This document shows positions 11,701-23,183 of a stretch of 64,000 nucleotides of DNA, piece by piece (position 1 is the first letter of the stretch; each line of letters begins with the position of its first letter). A model generated the notes under the pieces. It saw only the letters and a list, made by a program, of their open reading frames with translations, made no database searches and was not told the DNA's origin. Origin of the DNA: Mesostigma viride (Eukaryota > Streptophyta > Mesostigmatophyceae > Mesostigmatales > Mesostigmataceae); contig RPFO01000034.1 of NCBI GenBank assembly GCA_009746045.1, positions 829,240-893,239 on the forward strand. Reading direction: 5' to 3'. Made by a program: the position numbers and the translations under genes.

Positions 11701-14700
11701 CATGGTATATATAAATCATGGCTCAGATGTATATTCGCAGGTGTGACAAGTGGGTTCAAAGGAAAGCAACCCCTGAAAGCCATGGGAGCATCCTTGAAAC
11801 ATCCTTCCGGCGTCAAGACTGTGCTGGATAATGCTTTGTTATTCAAAAGGACGTTTGCATCTAGATCCTTGCTTCCCAGGTGCACTGGCTGTCTGCTATA
11901 CCCCAGCCTCACCGTCTGGTGCCATGCATCACGTTACTGCAACATGAACACATGGCCAGCATTGTCCCGGACGTTGCTATCATGGTCTGGACTGATTCAA
12001 CGCGAAAAAAGGCATTCTAAGTCATGCCTCCCCTGGCATGTCCGTTCCAGGCCATGTGGGTGATTGGCCGCGTGGGTAGGACTGATGCAGTTGCCAGACA
12101 AGCATGTCAGGTCTCTGTTCCTGTGTCCTAGTAAACCCGGCGACCAAGATGGGAGGAAGGGAAGACACGAGAGTTAGGTGTGCAACTGGGAAACCATCGA
12201 CAGCATCTTCATGCGGTGGGTGATGCTGAGACTAGCACGCGGGGTGTCTCTGGGCTGAGACTAGCACGCGGCGTGTCTCTGGGCGGATCGCGCAATCACC
12301 CACCGTGATGAACTCCACGAGGATGCAGCCCACACTCCAGAGGTCGCACGGGTACGACCAGCCCAGGCCTGAGAATGTGAGCGGCAACGTGTTTGTGTGT
12401 GTGGGGGGAGGGTGATAAAAGTGGATAGATAGCAGTTGGTTAGAAACTGAGAGGCTGAAGAAGTTTAGCGTTTGGTTAGAAACTGAGAGGCTGAAGAAGC
12501 TTAGCAGTTGGTTAGAAACTGAGAGGCTGAAGAGGTGTAGCAGTTGGTTAGAAACTGAGAGGCTGAAGAAGTTTAGCGGTTGGTTAGAAACTGAGAGGCT
12601 GAAGAGGTGTAGCGGTTGGTTAGAAACTGAGAGGCTGAAGAAGTTTAGCGGTTGGTTAAAAACTGAGAGGCTGAAGAAGTGTAGCAGTTGGTTAGAAACT
12701 GAGAGGCTGAAGAAGTTTAGCAGTTGGTTAGAAACTGAGAGGCTGAAGAAGTTTAGCGGTTGGTTAGAAACTGAGAGGCTGAAGAAGTGTAGCAGTTGGT
12801 TAGAAACTGAGAGGCTGAAAAAGTTTAGCGGTTGGTTAGAAACTGAGAGGCTGAAGAAGTTTAGCGGTTGGTTAGAAACTGAGAGGCTGAAGAAGTGTAG
12901 CAGTTGGTTAGAAACTGAGAGGCTGAAGAAGTTTAGCGGTTGGTTAGAAACTGAGAGGCTGAAGAAGTTTAGCGGTTGGTTAAAAACTGAGAGGCTGAAG
13001 AAGTTTAGCAGTTGGTTAGAAACTGAGAGGCTGAAGAAGTTTAGCGGTTGGTTAGAAACTGAGAGGCTGAAGAAGCTTAGCAGTTGGTTAGAAACTGAGA
13101 GGCTGAAGAAGTTTAGCAGTTGGTTAGAAACTGAGAGGCTGAAGAAGTGTAGCAGTTGGTTAGAAACTGAGAGGCTGAAGAAGTGTAGCAGTTGGTTAGA
13201 AACTGAGAGGCTGAAGAAGTTTGGCAGTTGGTTAGAAACTGAGAGGCTGAAGAAGTTTAGCAGTTGGTTAGAAACTGAGAGGCTGAAGAAGTGTAGCAGT
13301 TGGTTAGAAACTGAGAGGCTGAAGAAGTTTAGCAGTTGGTTAGAAACTGAGAGGCTGAAGAAGTGTAGAAGTTGGTTAGAAACTGAGAGGCTGAAGAAGT
13401 GTAGCGGTTGGTTAGAAACTGAGAGGCTGAAGAAGTTTAGCGGTTGGTTAGAAACTGAGAGGCTGAAGAAGTTTAGCGGTTGGTTAGAAACTGAGAGGCT
13501 GAAGAAGTTTAGCAGTTGGTTAGAAACTGAGAGGCTGAAGAAGTTTAGCAGTTGGTTAGAAACTGAGAGGCTGAAGAAGTTAAGCAGTTGGTTAGAAACT
13601 GAGAGGCTGAAGAAGTTTAGCGGTTGGTTAGAAACTGAGAGGCTGAAGAAGTTTAGCGGTTGGTTAGAAACTGAGAGGCCGAAGAAGGTTTCTGAATCTT
13701 TACCAATCAAGAATGAGCTTCATCAGCCATGAGCAGGGTTTCCTTTAAGGTTTTTGCAATCGGCCACGTGTGGCGTTTAAACTTCCGGAACAACTGTTGA
13801 CTCAGCCACCGTGTGGCTTTTAGCCAATAAAACTTGGGCCCGACACGGCCACGTGTGGTGGTACACCCAAGGGGCTTTCGTATAACCCTTCTTGGTGCAA
13901 CGAAGTGATTCCCCTGCGCAGAAACTTCAAGTAGAATGGCGCGGCGCTTCAGGCCATTATTAAAGCAAGTAAGCGTAACGCGGCCCCTGCTCAGTGCCCA
14001 CAGCTGACTGCAGAGTGGCCTTCAGCGCCACCTGCGTACTTAGTACTTACTAAGGCGGTTTGTGGCGGAAGTCAGTCAGCCAGTTTACTCAATATTCCCA
14101 TGCCGGTTTTCCAACAGAGTTACATCTAGTGGCGGAAGGGTGGCAGAGGAGTGTTCTGAGACATCCAATCGTGGCGTCAGCTGTAGAAGGGTTGACTATC
14201 TGTGGCGAACGGAAACGTGAGAGTAGAACAGCACCGCCACATCGTAGCATACGGACCCCCTTGCCAAAGGGTGTGGCACCGCCACAAATGACCAAATTTG
14301 GTGCTACACCGCCACATTTGGCGGCAAAATGCCACTAACAAAAACCCTGGCCATGAGCAGGCAGAAGTATACAGCGCATGATTGACCAACTTCCCTTGGC
14401 AATACAAAGTTACCCCCCTCTCTCTGAACACACAATATCTGATGGTCACACGGCTCTGCATGGTTCCTTGAAAAAGCGCAGAAAACCAAGTCATGAGTCG
14501 CACGCCTGGTCCAACCGATGCGTAGTGCACGTTTGCAGCGCAGACTCAAGCGGACTGCCACAAGTGCACACAGGCGCAGGCACACACACATGCACAGACA
14601 TGCAGTTGCACGCACCTAACCCGCTCACACGCATGTGCACGTACACGCGCGAGAGCACCAGCACCCCGCCCCCACCCCCCCCGCATGGACAGAGGCATAA

Positions 14701-17700
14701 CCACAGACACGCTCTCTGCCCCCCCGGAAATGTGTTCACCATGCAGAAACATGGTTTCTTCCAGCCCTCACCCAAGGAAAACCTGCCAGCGCCCGCTCCG
14801 CATCTACCAGTGCCTACTCACCCAGGATGACCTCGGGCGCGCGGTAGTGCCGCGTGGACACCACCGTTGCGTGGTACTGGTCCTCAAACGTCGCGCTGCC
14901 AAAGTCGATCAGTTTGATGCGCGTGTGCTTGGGCTCACGCACCAGCTTCTTGCTCCCCTGCACGCCCAACTCGCAGGGGGTGGGGTGGGGGGGGGGACAC
15001 AACGGATGCCATTAAAAACGTTCAGTCGTATATACTACTGTAGCAGTAAGTAGTAGTACATATTCGGTGCAATGGTACTATTCGCTTGGTGCTATTCGGT
15101 ACTACAGTACAGCATTAGTGGCGACTGGGATGCGCACAGCTAACCACTGCCCTGCACACCCGACTCACAAAGGGGTGACTTTGATAGGCGACCATGCATG
15201 AAACCATGAAGTAGCATTGTGATATAAGTGGCAACATTCATAGCAGTGGCGCCGAATGCACCAGCTTCGTGCTGCCTTGCACGCATGACTGGCAGGATGG
15301 GGGGGGGAGGGGAGTGTGACGGATGGCCCCCCAACAGTGTATTGTGTTATATGCAGCAGGCGGCACAGACGAGCTTTTCGTTGCCCTGCACGTGCGGGTT
15401 GCGTGGGAAATGGTGGCAGACTTGGAAAAGACAGATGCCAGTGGAAAGAGCACCAACACCCCCACCCACCTGCACTAATATTGTGAAGCTGTAAAACTAA
15501 TGTGAGGCACTACGCGAGGCGTGACAACCATGCTGGACGTGGCCTGCCGAAGTGCCCGCATTGCATTAACAGTGTGTTACTAGTTGTCTGTGTGTACAGA
15601 TGCTACGCGGAACCAAAGCGCGGGAGCCGTGTGGCCACTTGAGCTTGCTATATGATAAAACTAAATCCACAATTACTCTAATTACAGGTGTCCCGGCACG
15701 TACTGGTAGCGGGACTTTGACGTATTCCGAGGAGACGAGCAGCACGTTCTCCGGCTTGAGGTCGGTGTGGACCAGCTTGAGCCCGTGCATGTCTGCGCGG
15801 GGGTGCAGTATTATCGCAGCCGCAGTAGGGGGGTAGGGGTGGGGGGCAGGGGGGAGGGGGGGATAGGGAGGTAGGGGGGTAGGTTCAACAGGGTGTTCGT
15901 GGTTTTCGTGCCGCAGTAAGAGGCGAGATACAAGCACGGTATGGGAGTATCAATTAATTCAATCCGCCAGACCATCAGGCAGTTGACTGGACAGGACATG
16001 AGCCGGCAGCTCCTATTGTGTGAACGCATGGAAGAAATGCTGATGGTGGGCAAACAGCCAAGGTGTGAGTTTGAAACCAGTTTCTCTGGCATAACAATGG
16101 TGCCAAACAAGAGCAGCCATGCGGCCATGGCTAGCACTCCTGCTGCTCTTGCAAACCAAGCACAAGCCAGTCACAGGTCACCGTTAAGTACGTACGATTG
16201 GGATGTGACCGCTCTGTAATGCTACGCACCTGGCTACGCTTGTCGGTAAAATGCTGGCCGCATTTCTGGCCATATGGCTTCTGGCACAGGCCCGAAGGCA
16301 GCAGCGACCCAGAAAAAACAAAAATAACGCTGTGAGGATTATATTGCTTGTCCAAAGAAGGCATTGTGCACGTGGTCATGAGGGTAAGGGTCGTGCTTAC
16401 ATGCCACAGATTTGAGTATCTGCGCCGCAAAGTCGCGCACGATGTTAAGGCTGAAGGGGCAGTAGTGGTTCTTGCGCATGAAGTCAAACAGGCTCAGGCC
16501 CAGCCGCTCAAATGCCTGGAGCGTGAAGCCAGCGCCATCGTGTGGCAGACGCCACGATGTGCAGGGCACGGAGAGCGAGCATGCGTGGGGGGGAATAGTG
16601 AGTGTTTCGCACATCCGGCCAGCCACCCAGCCAGCCCCGAGGAAATACAAACAAAATTCACGAGGAAAGGTAGATGCGAAGATAGGTCAGCACTTGAGAC
16701 CAATAAACACGCTCGGCAGGCAGCCATCCTGCTGTAATCCTCGTCGATAACCTACGATATTCCCACGATAACCCACAGGCCATGATATAGATCGGCAAAG
16801 TACTCGCTGCTTGCATACGCGAGGGCAAGGTATGCCTAGCCTCACAGAGCACTACACCTGGTCATATTGCCAACACAAACGCATATCGACACCAAAAGTG
16901 ACTGTACACGCCGAGCCCTGCAATCCACGACAGAAGGAACCAGGCATATGCATCCCCCGACACCCAAGCAAGGAATGCTATTTCACTCGCACTGCTTTGC
17001 AACACCAGATCGCGGTTAGTCTGCATGGCTGCAACCAGCTCCGCACCAGGCAAAACGTGCCCCCGAAAGTAAAACCAGAAACACTAATCTGACTACATCA
17101 CTGCTGTGAAACACCAGCTCCTATGCGTGGCACACCAGCTCCTACAAATGGCTGTGACCAGCCACGCACCAGGCATATGTGCCCCCGGAAGTCGAAGCAG
17201 TCCTTGAAGAGCACGCATCCCATCTGGCCGTTCGGGTCGTGCTTGGCCAGCACGAGCAGCACGTCCTGCTCGATCATGGCCGCCTCGCGGTACTTGCTGG
17301 CGTTGCGGATCACCTTGATCGCCAGGTACTCCCTTGCCTCGCGGTCCCAGCACTCGAGCACCTGGCCAAACGTGCCCTCGCCCAGCTTGGACAGGATCTT
17401 GTCTGGAGGGGGGGGAGACAAGGGGCGCGGGGGCAAGGGGATACGCAGGGGCAATGGAACAGGGCGGCAGGCAGTAACAAAGGGAAGTTCAAGGATGAAG
17501 CAAGGAGGGTGCAGGAGGGAAGGGACAAAAGGAAGGGACAGAAGGAGGGCCAAACCAAAGGGGTTCAGGGAACAGAGGGGCAAAGGGGCAAAGGGGCAAA
17601 GGGGCAAAGGGGCAAAGGGGCAAAGGGGCAAAGGGGCAAAGGGGCAAAGGGGCAAAGGGGCAAAGGGGCAAAGGGGCAAAGGGGCAAAGGGGCAAAGGGG

Positions 17701-19543
17701 CAAAGGGGCAAAGGGGCAAAGGGGCAAAGGGGCAAAGGGGCAAAGGGGCAAAGGGGCAAAGGGGCAAAGGGGCAAAGGGGCAAGGGAAGAAACGGAAGGG
17801 GCCAAGGGACAGGACAAGAGATGGGGCACATGGAGGGGTATCAGCATTGAGGAGGGAAGGAGCTAAATGGGGGGTGAACGATGGGCCGAAGGGGAAGGGA
17901 GGGCAGGGGAGAATAGGGGGAGCACAGACATGATAAGCAACACAAGAGAAGAATATTGTGTGTGTGTGTGTGCAGAAGGGGAAGGGAGGGCAGGGGAGGG
18001 GGGAGCGGGAGGGAGGGAACAAAGACATGATCAGCAAGAGAAGGGTGTTGGGGGGGGGGGGGGGGGGGGGGGCGGGAGAGAAGAGAGGAGGGATTGCGAG
18101 TGGGTGGGTAGGATAGTAATAATAATAATAAGATATTATTAATGATATTATTATTCATAATAATCCATTTAACCACATTGCAAATAGCTATGTGCATGTG
18201 GTGAAGCTACTAATTAATGTACACGTGACTGCGTCACGAGAGCATAAGTGGTGAGCATTAATTGTGAGTTCAAAACTTTCATACACCTGCTTGACATATG
18301 ACTCATAAACTGCCGTGGCTTGAGTTGAAGTAGCACATTTTTCTTACCATCTAGAACCCAGGCAAGGCCCCAAATATGGAATAAATAACAGAGCTGGTGT
18401 GGACGCTTAGCCAGGAGGAAAACATGCAGCACAACAGTCAACTGGAATAATAATTTGTGCGAGTAGGTAACAATGGTGCTAGAAACATATGCGATTACAG
18501 ATGCTCAGCAGCAGAAATACCGGACCAATATTGAAACCATTCTTTCGCATGACCAGTTCCATACATTAGCCAATCATCCATCGGACCTGATCTTTACTAT
18601 GCCCAGCCACAAGTTTTTATGCGTGCAGTGCCATTACAACTGTTGGAATCAAGACATGTTCTTGCCGAACCATGCTGCCATGTGCATACGACATGCCACA
18701 TATGGGGGAGGCAATGCAAGAGAGGGATGACTGCCATACGCTCAAAATAGCATTATGCAAGGCAATGTAGGGGTATCACATGGGGACACTGTCAGGGCGA
18801 TCTCCGATACCCCCTAACACGTACATCGTGGGATGAGGCTTTCGCCCAACTCAAATACGTAATGGCCATCTTTGTCCGATGGCCGGAAGGGAGGGGAGGC
18901 CCGCGTCTGAATTACTGCAGGCGCGTGGCCATTAGAGGACCGCTGCCTGGTTCGGCCTAACGCAGCGGCTTCCGATAAGCTTCGCGTGTTTTCAGCTCGG
19001 GTGTAAAGGCCCTGGCCAGGAGCCGGGCTCGACGTCCCTGGCCGCCGAGAGGACTCATAAGCAGCCCCCGGGTGATCTCTATCCGACGGACGTGCAGGCG
19101 CAACTGCATCTTGAGCGTCTCGGGAATCAGCCCGGGCTGCTTCACCAGCTGGTGCCCCACCAGCATCGTATCTCGACCGCTGAAGAGTCGCCGATCACGC
19201 AGCGATGAGGGAGGGAACGCAAATGCATGAACGCCAATGCAACGGAGATCTAGAGGAGAGAAGCATACAGTGCTAAGAAAACCTTTCTGTGATACGGTGC
19301 GCTAGAACGCCCTAATTGCGGAAATTTGCGACACAAAAACACACGCAAGAAGATGCCGACAACGGGTGTAAGGCGAACTGATATTTGCTTGGCGAAGCGT
19401 CACCAATAGACATGTGAGGCACACGGGCTAAGATGCTCTCAAACGAAATGTAGTTTGCCTACCTTACTGGACCGATATGTCTCTCGAGAATTCCCTGTGC
19501 GCTTGTCGCCAGCAGTCTCGCCATAGCGATGCTGCCCCTCCAT
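8796..19543 (-). CDS. LAMMER-family (CLK/AFC-type) dual-specificity protein kinase, ten exons
   Basis: Exons on the minus strand, 5' to 3': 19543-19463, 19179-18825, 17402-17170, 16515-16401, 15792-15704, 14957-14822, 12368-12304, 11484-11387, 10002-9873, 9086-8796. Every intron is GT-AG, all phases agree, and the total is 1593 nt (530 codons plus stop). The ATG at 19543 is the first in frame. The N-terminus is arginine/serine-rich. Then come DKDGHYVF, the glycine loop GEGTFG, the lysine of LAIKV, catalytic [15 protein letters not shown], activation segment [12 protein letters not shown], and the signature EHLAMMER. A Gly/His/Pro-rich tail follows HPFLAG. In this family the kinase phosphorylates SR splicing factors in the nucleus. 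All key residues are present, so it looks functional. The first exon is the least certain, supported only by phase and a plausible donor. Confidence 0.9.
10090..10640. repeat. 38-bp minisatellite in kinase intron, about 14 copies
   Basis: The unit runs GGGGCGATAGTGGGGAGCAT then ACGGGTAGACCCGCGTAT, with few substitutions; it contains the imperfect palindrome ATACGGGTAGACCCGCGTAT. It lies between kinase exons 10002-9873 and 11484-11387. A 38-bp unit shifts frame each copy, so all three minus-strand frames stay open, giving false ORFs of up to 246 codons. Confidence 0.95.
12431..13686. repeat. 36-bp minisatellite in kinase intron, about 35 copies
   Basis: The unit is about GTTGGTTAGAAACTGAGAGG then CTGAAGAAGTTTAGCG, with alternating variants (CAG/CGG, TTTAG/TGTAG/CTTAG). 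The unit is twelve codons long and has no stop in the minus-strand frame ([12 protein letters not shown]). That frame is continuous with kinase exon 12368-12304. Canonical splicing removes it. Confidence 0.95.
13734..14349. mobile_element. Non-autonomous hAT-like element, 616 bp, in a kinase intron
   Basis: It starts CAGGGTTT and ends AAAACCCTG, an 8-bp terminal inverted repeat. It is flanked by an exact 8-bp direct repeat GCCATGAG (13726-13733 and 14350-14357). CAGGG termini and 8-bp duplications are hallmarks of hAT. The subterminal regions are rich in GTGGCGG/GTGTGGC on the left and the complement CCGCCAC on the right, as expected for transposase-binding repeats. No transposase frame is present. 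Confidence 0.75.
17577..17782. repeat. (GGGGCAAA)n octamer microsatellite, about 26 copies
   Basis: A near-perfect array in the kinase intron between exons 18825-19179 and 17170-17402. It generates false frames reading KGQRGKGA on the plus strand and FAPLPLCP on the minus strand. The rest of this intron is purine-rich, with a 23-base G run at 18050-18072 and a short (TAA)n at 18116-18132. Confidence 0.95.
18050..18072. repeat. Poly-G run of 23
   Basis: An uninterrupted G tract on the plus strand (C tract in the kinase pre-mRNA), inside the kinase intron. It could form G-quadruplex structures in DNA, and its exact length is likely to be unreliable in assembly. Confidence 0.9.
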
Positions 19544-20330
19544 TGCAATAGTCGCCCTTAATAATCCTACAGCATTCGGGCTGATTCTGAAGAAAGGGCC
19601 AGCAACTGCCCGCTCCCTACGCAACCAATGACTGTAACCATTTCAAACCATAAGGCACGACCTTAAAAAACACTGGCTACGCTGGATATTTCAAAACGTA
19701 AAATAATTACCGGGTAGGGATCCTAACGGCCATAACACCATGGCAGCACCGTTACTGGAGGTCGCTCGTGCGCTCGCTGTGTCGCATCGCGCGGTCTCGA
19801 AACGAACTAACTAACGTGCGTGCGTGTCATGCTCACTCAGCCGTTCAGCAACGGAAGCACGTCGCCTGGGACATGTCCCGAACCAAGTTGGGATTCCTCC
19901 TGCTTCCGAATTCCAGCTTTTTAACGGACGATACTAGTAATGATGCCACTATAGATTCTATGCTGCCCATTTGCGGCGTTGGAACAACAACAACTGATCA
20001 TGAATTCATGATCATGAAGACGCCCAACGCCCAACGAAAAACAACATTCTGTGATTGTTGAGTTGTGGAAGTTTGGCGAACTTGAATAGAGAAATTAGCG
20101 CAGATGGCTATGGCGGCGTAAAGGATAGTAGGCGATAGCCTCGACCATTCGCGACCGGGAAGATACCTCCAGATTCTTCGTAAAAAGGTGCGTCTAACGA
20201 GCTCCCTCTTGCCCGCAACCTTTTAGGCTAGCCGCCATGCGGTCCATGTCGGTCACAGGCTGTCTTACGTGGGTACGTAAGCACCTGCAAACCACATTGT
20301 TCTCATGACGGCTAGCCCGGATTGCGGTCG
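19544..20330. other. Kinase 5' flank; no recognised gene
   Basis: This stretch separates the kinase start from retroelement sequence, so it should hold the kinase promoter and 5' UTR. I see no clear TATA box. A perfect 20-bp palindrome (TGATCATGAATTCATGATCA) sits at 19995-20014, within a longer interrupted inverted repeat: GGCGTTGG upstream at 19976-19983 and CCCAACGCC downstream at about 20024. Confidence 0.35.
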
Positions 20331-20349
20331 GATTACGGGTAAAGTGCTG

Positions 20350-20430
20350 TTCGTGGGACGGTACAAGCTATGGTCAGTGCATACCCGGCAGGTGCTGGGT
20401 TTCCTGATTATGCAAATACCCCCCTACCGC
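20350..20430 (+). pseudogene. Short remnant of a LINE 3' coding end
   Basis: One frame reads YKLWSVHTRQVLGFL, which matches WRLWSVYTRQILTAF near the C-terminus of the LINE downstream (about 24870-24915). The reading stops soon after. It suggests that the 5' neighbour of the LINE is the 3' end of a related, older copy. Confidence 0.4.
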
Positions 20431-20780
20431 AGGTGCGGACGACACACTTTAACCCTGGTTACGGAATTACCATGCACTGGCGGTTTAGTGGAGGAACCAC
20501 TAGCGCCTTCCCTGGCGACTCGACTTCGCCTAGAAACCCCCCCCTGAGATCTGCCGTCATTGCTAGACACGGCAAGGCAATGAGGCTTTCACCCATGGTC
20601 ATCACCCATCAGCTCAAATCCGGCACCCCACCAACACCCGACACTGACACTCTTCCTCGCTTGTGGTTTCTCTGCGCTTGTGCTTTTCCATGGTTGCCCC
20701 GACGTGGCGGCGCCGGACGCAACGGACGTGGCTGCCGCGCCAACCGTGACTAGGTAAGACCTGCCTGATACGCCACTAAC

Positions 20781-21842
20781 ATGAGCCAACTCACCATAGT
20801 ATCATGGAATGTACGCGGTCTCAATAGCTATGGAGTACGTACTGCTATTGGCATTCCCAATACTACTCGTATCAAGCAATTATCCCTTCACCTCGCATCA
20901 TTACTGCAGGGCTACGGCGGCCCAGCCCATGAGATCTGGCTGGGCCTGCAAGAGCATAAAATTCAAGGCCCGGGGGTCACGGCCAACAAAGCAGTGAGAG
21001 CACTAGCTCCTAATAGTGAGAGTCGTTGGGCCTGGGCGCGAGGAACCCAGGGGGGCACAGCTTTGATTCAATACCGTAAAACGGCTTCCTCACACCTCAC
21101 CTGCCACACGTGGTCCCAACCGGTAGATACGGCGGCGGCTCAATGGCAAGGCCGCTGGGTACGACAGCACATCACCTGGGATAGCAAGCAGGGGTACCTT
21201 CTTTCAATTTACGCCCCAACCGACCCAGCTGAACAACATAATTTTTTCAAAGACATGTTTCAGATGATCCACGCCATTACTTCCCACGGCCTGGAGATCA
21301 TATTGATGGGTGATTTCAATCTAGACATGGCGGCGCACCCTCAATCACGTACAAACCCCTTTCACGAACAGCTACTAGAGCTTAACCTACACGACCTACT
21401 GCGCTCCAGGGACAACGACCACACTTGGCTTGCAACACGCGACGGTCACCGCATCACACGCCGTCTAGACAGAATCTATGCCACGCACGCTTGGGCGGAC
21501 CTTGTATGTCATGCTAGGGTAGATCGCTCTATCACTCTTTCGGACCACTACCCTTGTATTATCACCTTAACGCACCACACCCCACCGACGCGGGGACCCG
21601 GTATCCCCCGCTTCAACCGAGACTTATTGAGGGATCAAACATTCACGGCTCAAGTAAAAGCTTTTTGGCGAGAGTGGGTGGCCAGCATCCCTCACTATAC
21701 CGATCATTGTCGATGGATGCAAGCCGGCCTACAACATGTATTGCAACTTTCCAAGAAATACACTGCTGAGCTCAGACAACAGAAAGGCCATGAATACCGA
21801 TGTTATGAACGTATTGTCAACCGTCTACAACTTAACCCTTAG
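20781..21842 (+). CDS. LINE apurinic/apyrimidinic-type endonuclease domain (ORF 5' portion)
   Basis: This begins with ATG at 20781. Endonuclease-exonuclease-phosphatase motifs appear in order: TIVSWNVRGLNS near the start, QEHKIQGPG around residue 57, LSIYAPTDP near residue 145, GDFNLD near residue 180, LDRIYATHAW, and SDHYPCI around residue 255. In LINEs this domain nicks the target DNA to prime reverse transcription. After it comes a basic, tryptophan-containing linker. The real coding part ends at the TTAA at 21832-21835; the last codons and the stop at 21840-21842 come from the inserted element. All catalytic-type residues (N, E, D/N, D, H) appear to be present. Confidence 0.85.
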   Translation: MSQLTIVSWNVRGLNSYGVRTAIGIPNTTRIKQLSLHLASLLQGYGGPAHEIWLGLQEHKIQGPGVTANKAVRALAPNSESRWAWARGTQGGTALIQYRKTASSHLTCHTWSQPVDTAAAQWQGRWVRQHITWDSKQGYLLSIYAPTDPAEQHNFFKDMFQMIHAITSHGLEIILMGDFNLDMAAHPQSRTNPFHEQLLELNLHDLLRSRDNDHTWLATRDGHRITRRLDRIYATHAWADLVCHARVDRSITLSDHYPCIITLTHHTPPTRGPGIPRFNRDLLRDQTFTAQVKAFWREWVASIPHYTDHCRWMQAGLQHVLQLSKKYTAELRQQKGHEYRCYERIVNRLQLNP

Positions 21843-23179
21843 TCGGGAAACTACCCGACCTGTCGGGTAGTTTGACTAACGGTCGAATTTCGCGCCGCGC
21901 CGTGAGCGCCGCGCCACTTGTGACGGATGTCAGTGGTCCGGTGGGTCCGGGGACACTTAGGGACGAGGGTGGTGCATAGGTTTGGGGGTAATATTCGCCA
22001 TAGCCTGGTAATTACAACGTGCATTGAGCAGGTATCACGTGACTTTGGCGGGAAATTTTCACTCGCGCGCGCGCGTAACTAGATATGGCTGCCAGCATGC
22101 CGTTCTCACGGAAATTTTGCGTGTCGAGGCTAGAAACGGTTCAGAATTTCGCTCAGAATGACTTAACGTGATTTTCGTAGGTCAGGCATGGCCAAACTTG
22201 TAGGATTGGGAAAATTCAGGTAGGAAAATACTGCCTTCTGGGTCGTCAGTGCCAGATGAGTAATCGCTTATCATATTTCCATTTTATCCTCGTGGCCGGG
22301 CAGTCTGCGCCAGCCCAAGCATCCAGATTTGGTACCGGATGTCCGCTGATGCGTTTGCTGGGAATGCGGACGCGTTGATAGGTAATATTTGAACGGAGCA
22401 TCAACCTTGTAATCATAAAGGATGCATGCATGATGCGGCTATGGCGACCTATGCCTGTAAAGCAATGGTATGTGTGAGATATGAGGGTCCCGGCCAGTGG
22501 AATCCGGGCAGGACGTGAACGAGCCAGGTATGGCAACGTGTTTGCGTGTCCTTTGCAGCGGAATACGTCTCCCATGCATTATATTTGACAAGCTTTTTAG
22601 TGCACCTTTCAGCAAGCCTCCATGCCTGCTGTAAAGAGGGGTATTAGCCCTGCAAGTGACCAGTTTATGGCATTTCTTTGGAGCATATCATTTCGTTAAT
22701 GCAGGTAGGCAACATGTTTGTATTCCAGCACCTTTGGCAATCTTTTATAGCTTGCTATAATGCATTCTTGTATTGCATGTCTTAGATGGCTGTTTACGCG
22801 CGCGTAACCCACACACATATATGAGCACCTTATATAGGTCTAATGGGTTATCCGGGTGGTCTGACCCAAGGAAAGCACCATTGGACTATCCAACTAAGTT
22901 GTCCAATGTTGTTGTTGAGGTTCCATACCCTCCCTGAGAAGTTAGGTGGGGGTTCACTTTTCCTTGGGGAAAAAAGATCGTCTTTTGTCCAAGTTTGACT
23001 GGAGCTATCATCCAAATGCTTCGATAAACCCGTGGTATTATTGCATATTCTGAAAGCCCTCGAAGTGTAGATACTCCTAGCATCTTGGTTGGGGGCATTT
23101 GGAGTTGTGGCCTGTGAGTTATGATTTTTCTCATTTTCAGGGGTCTGAAAGTGCCAAAAATGGTCCTCCCGACTAAGGG
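21836..23179. mobile_element. piggyBac-like non-autonomous element, 1344 bp, inside the LINE
   Basis: Terminal inverted repeats of 13 bp (CCCTTAGTCGGGA at 21836-21848, TCCCGACTAAGGG at 23167-23179) are each flanked by TTAA (21832-21835 and 23180-23183). A TTAA target and CCC-starting termini define piggyBac-type elements, which excise precisely. Just inside the left end, AAACTACCCGAC and its complement GTCGGGTAGTTT form a hairpin. No transposase frame is seen. Removing it with one TTAA leaves the LINE in frame. Confidence 0.8.
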
Positions 23180-23183
23180 TTAA

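Noticed and set aside
17098-17866. FAPLPLCP and KGQRGKGA repeat frames on both strands
   Set aside because: They arise from a GGGGCAAA octamer array in an intron. Only 17170-17402 of the minus frame is kinase exon.
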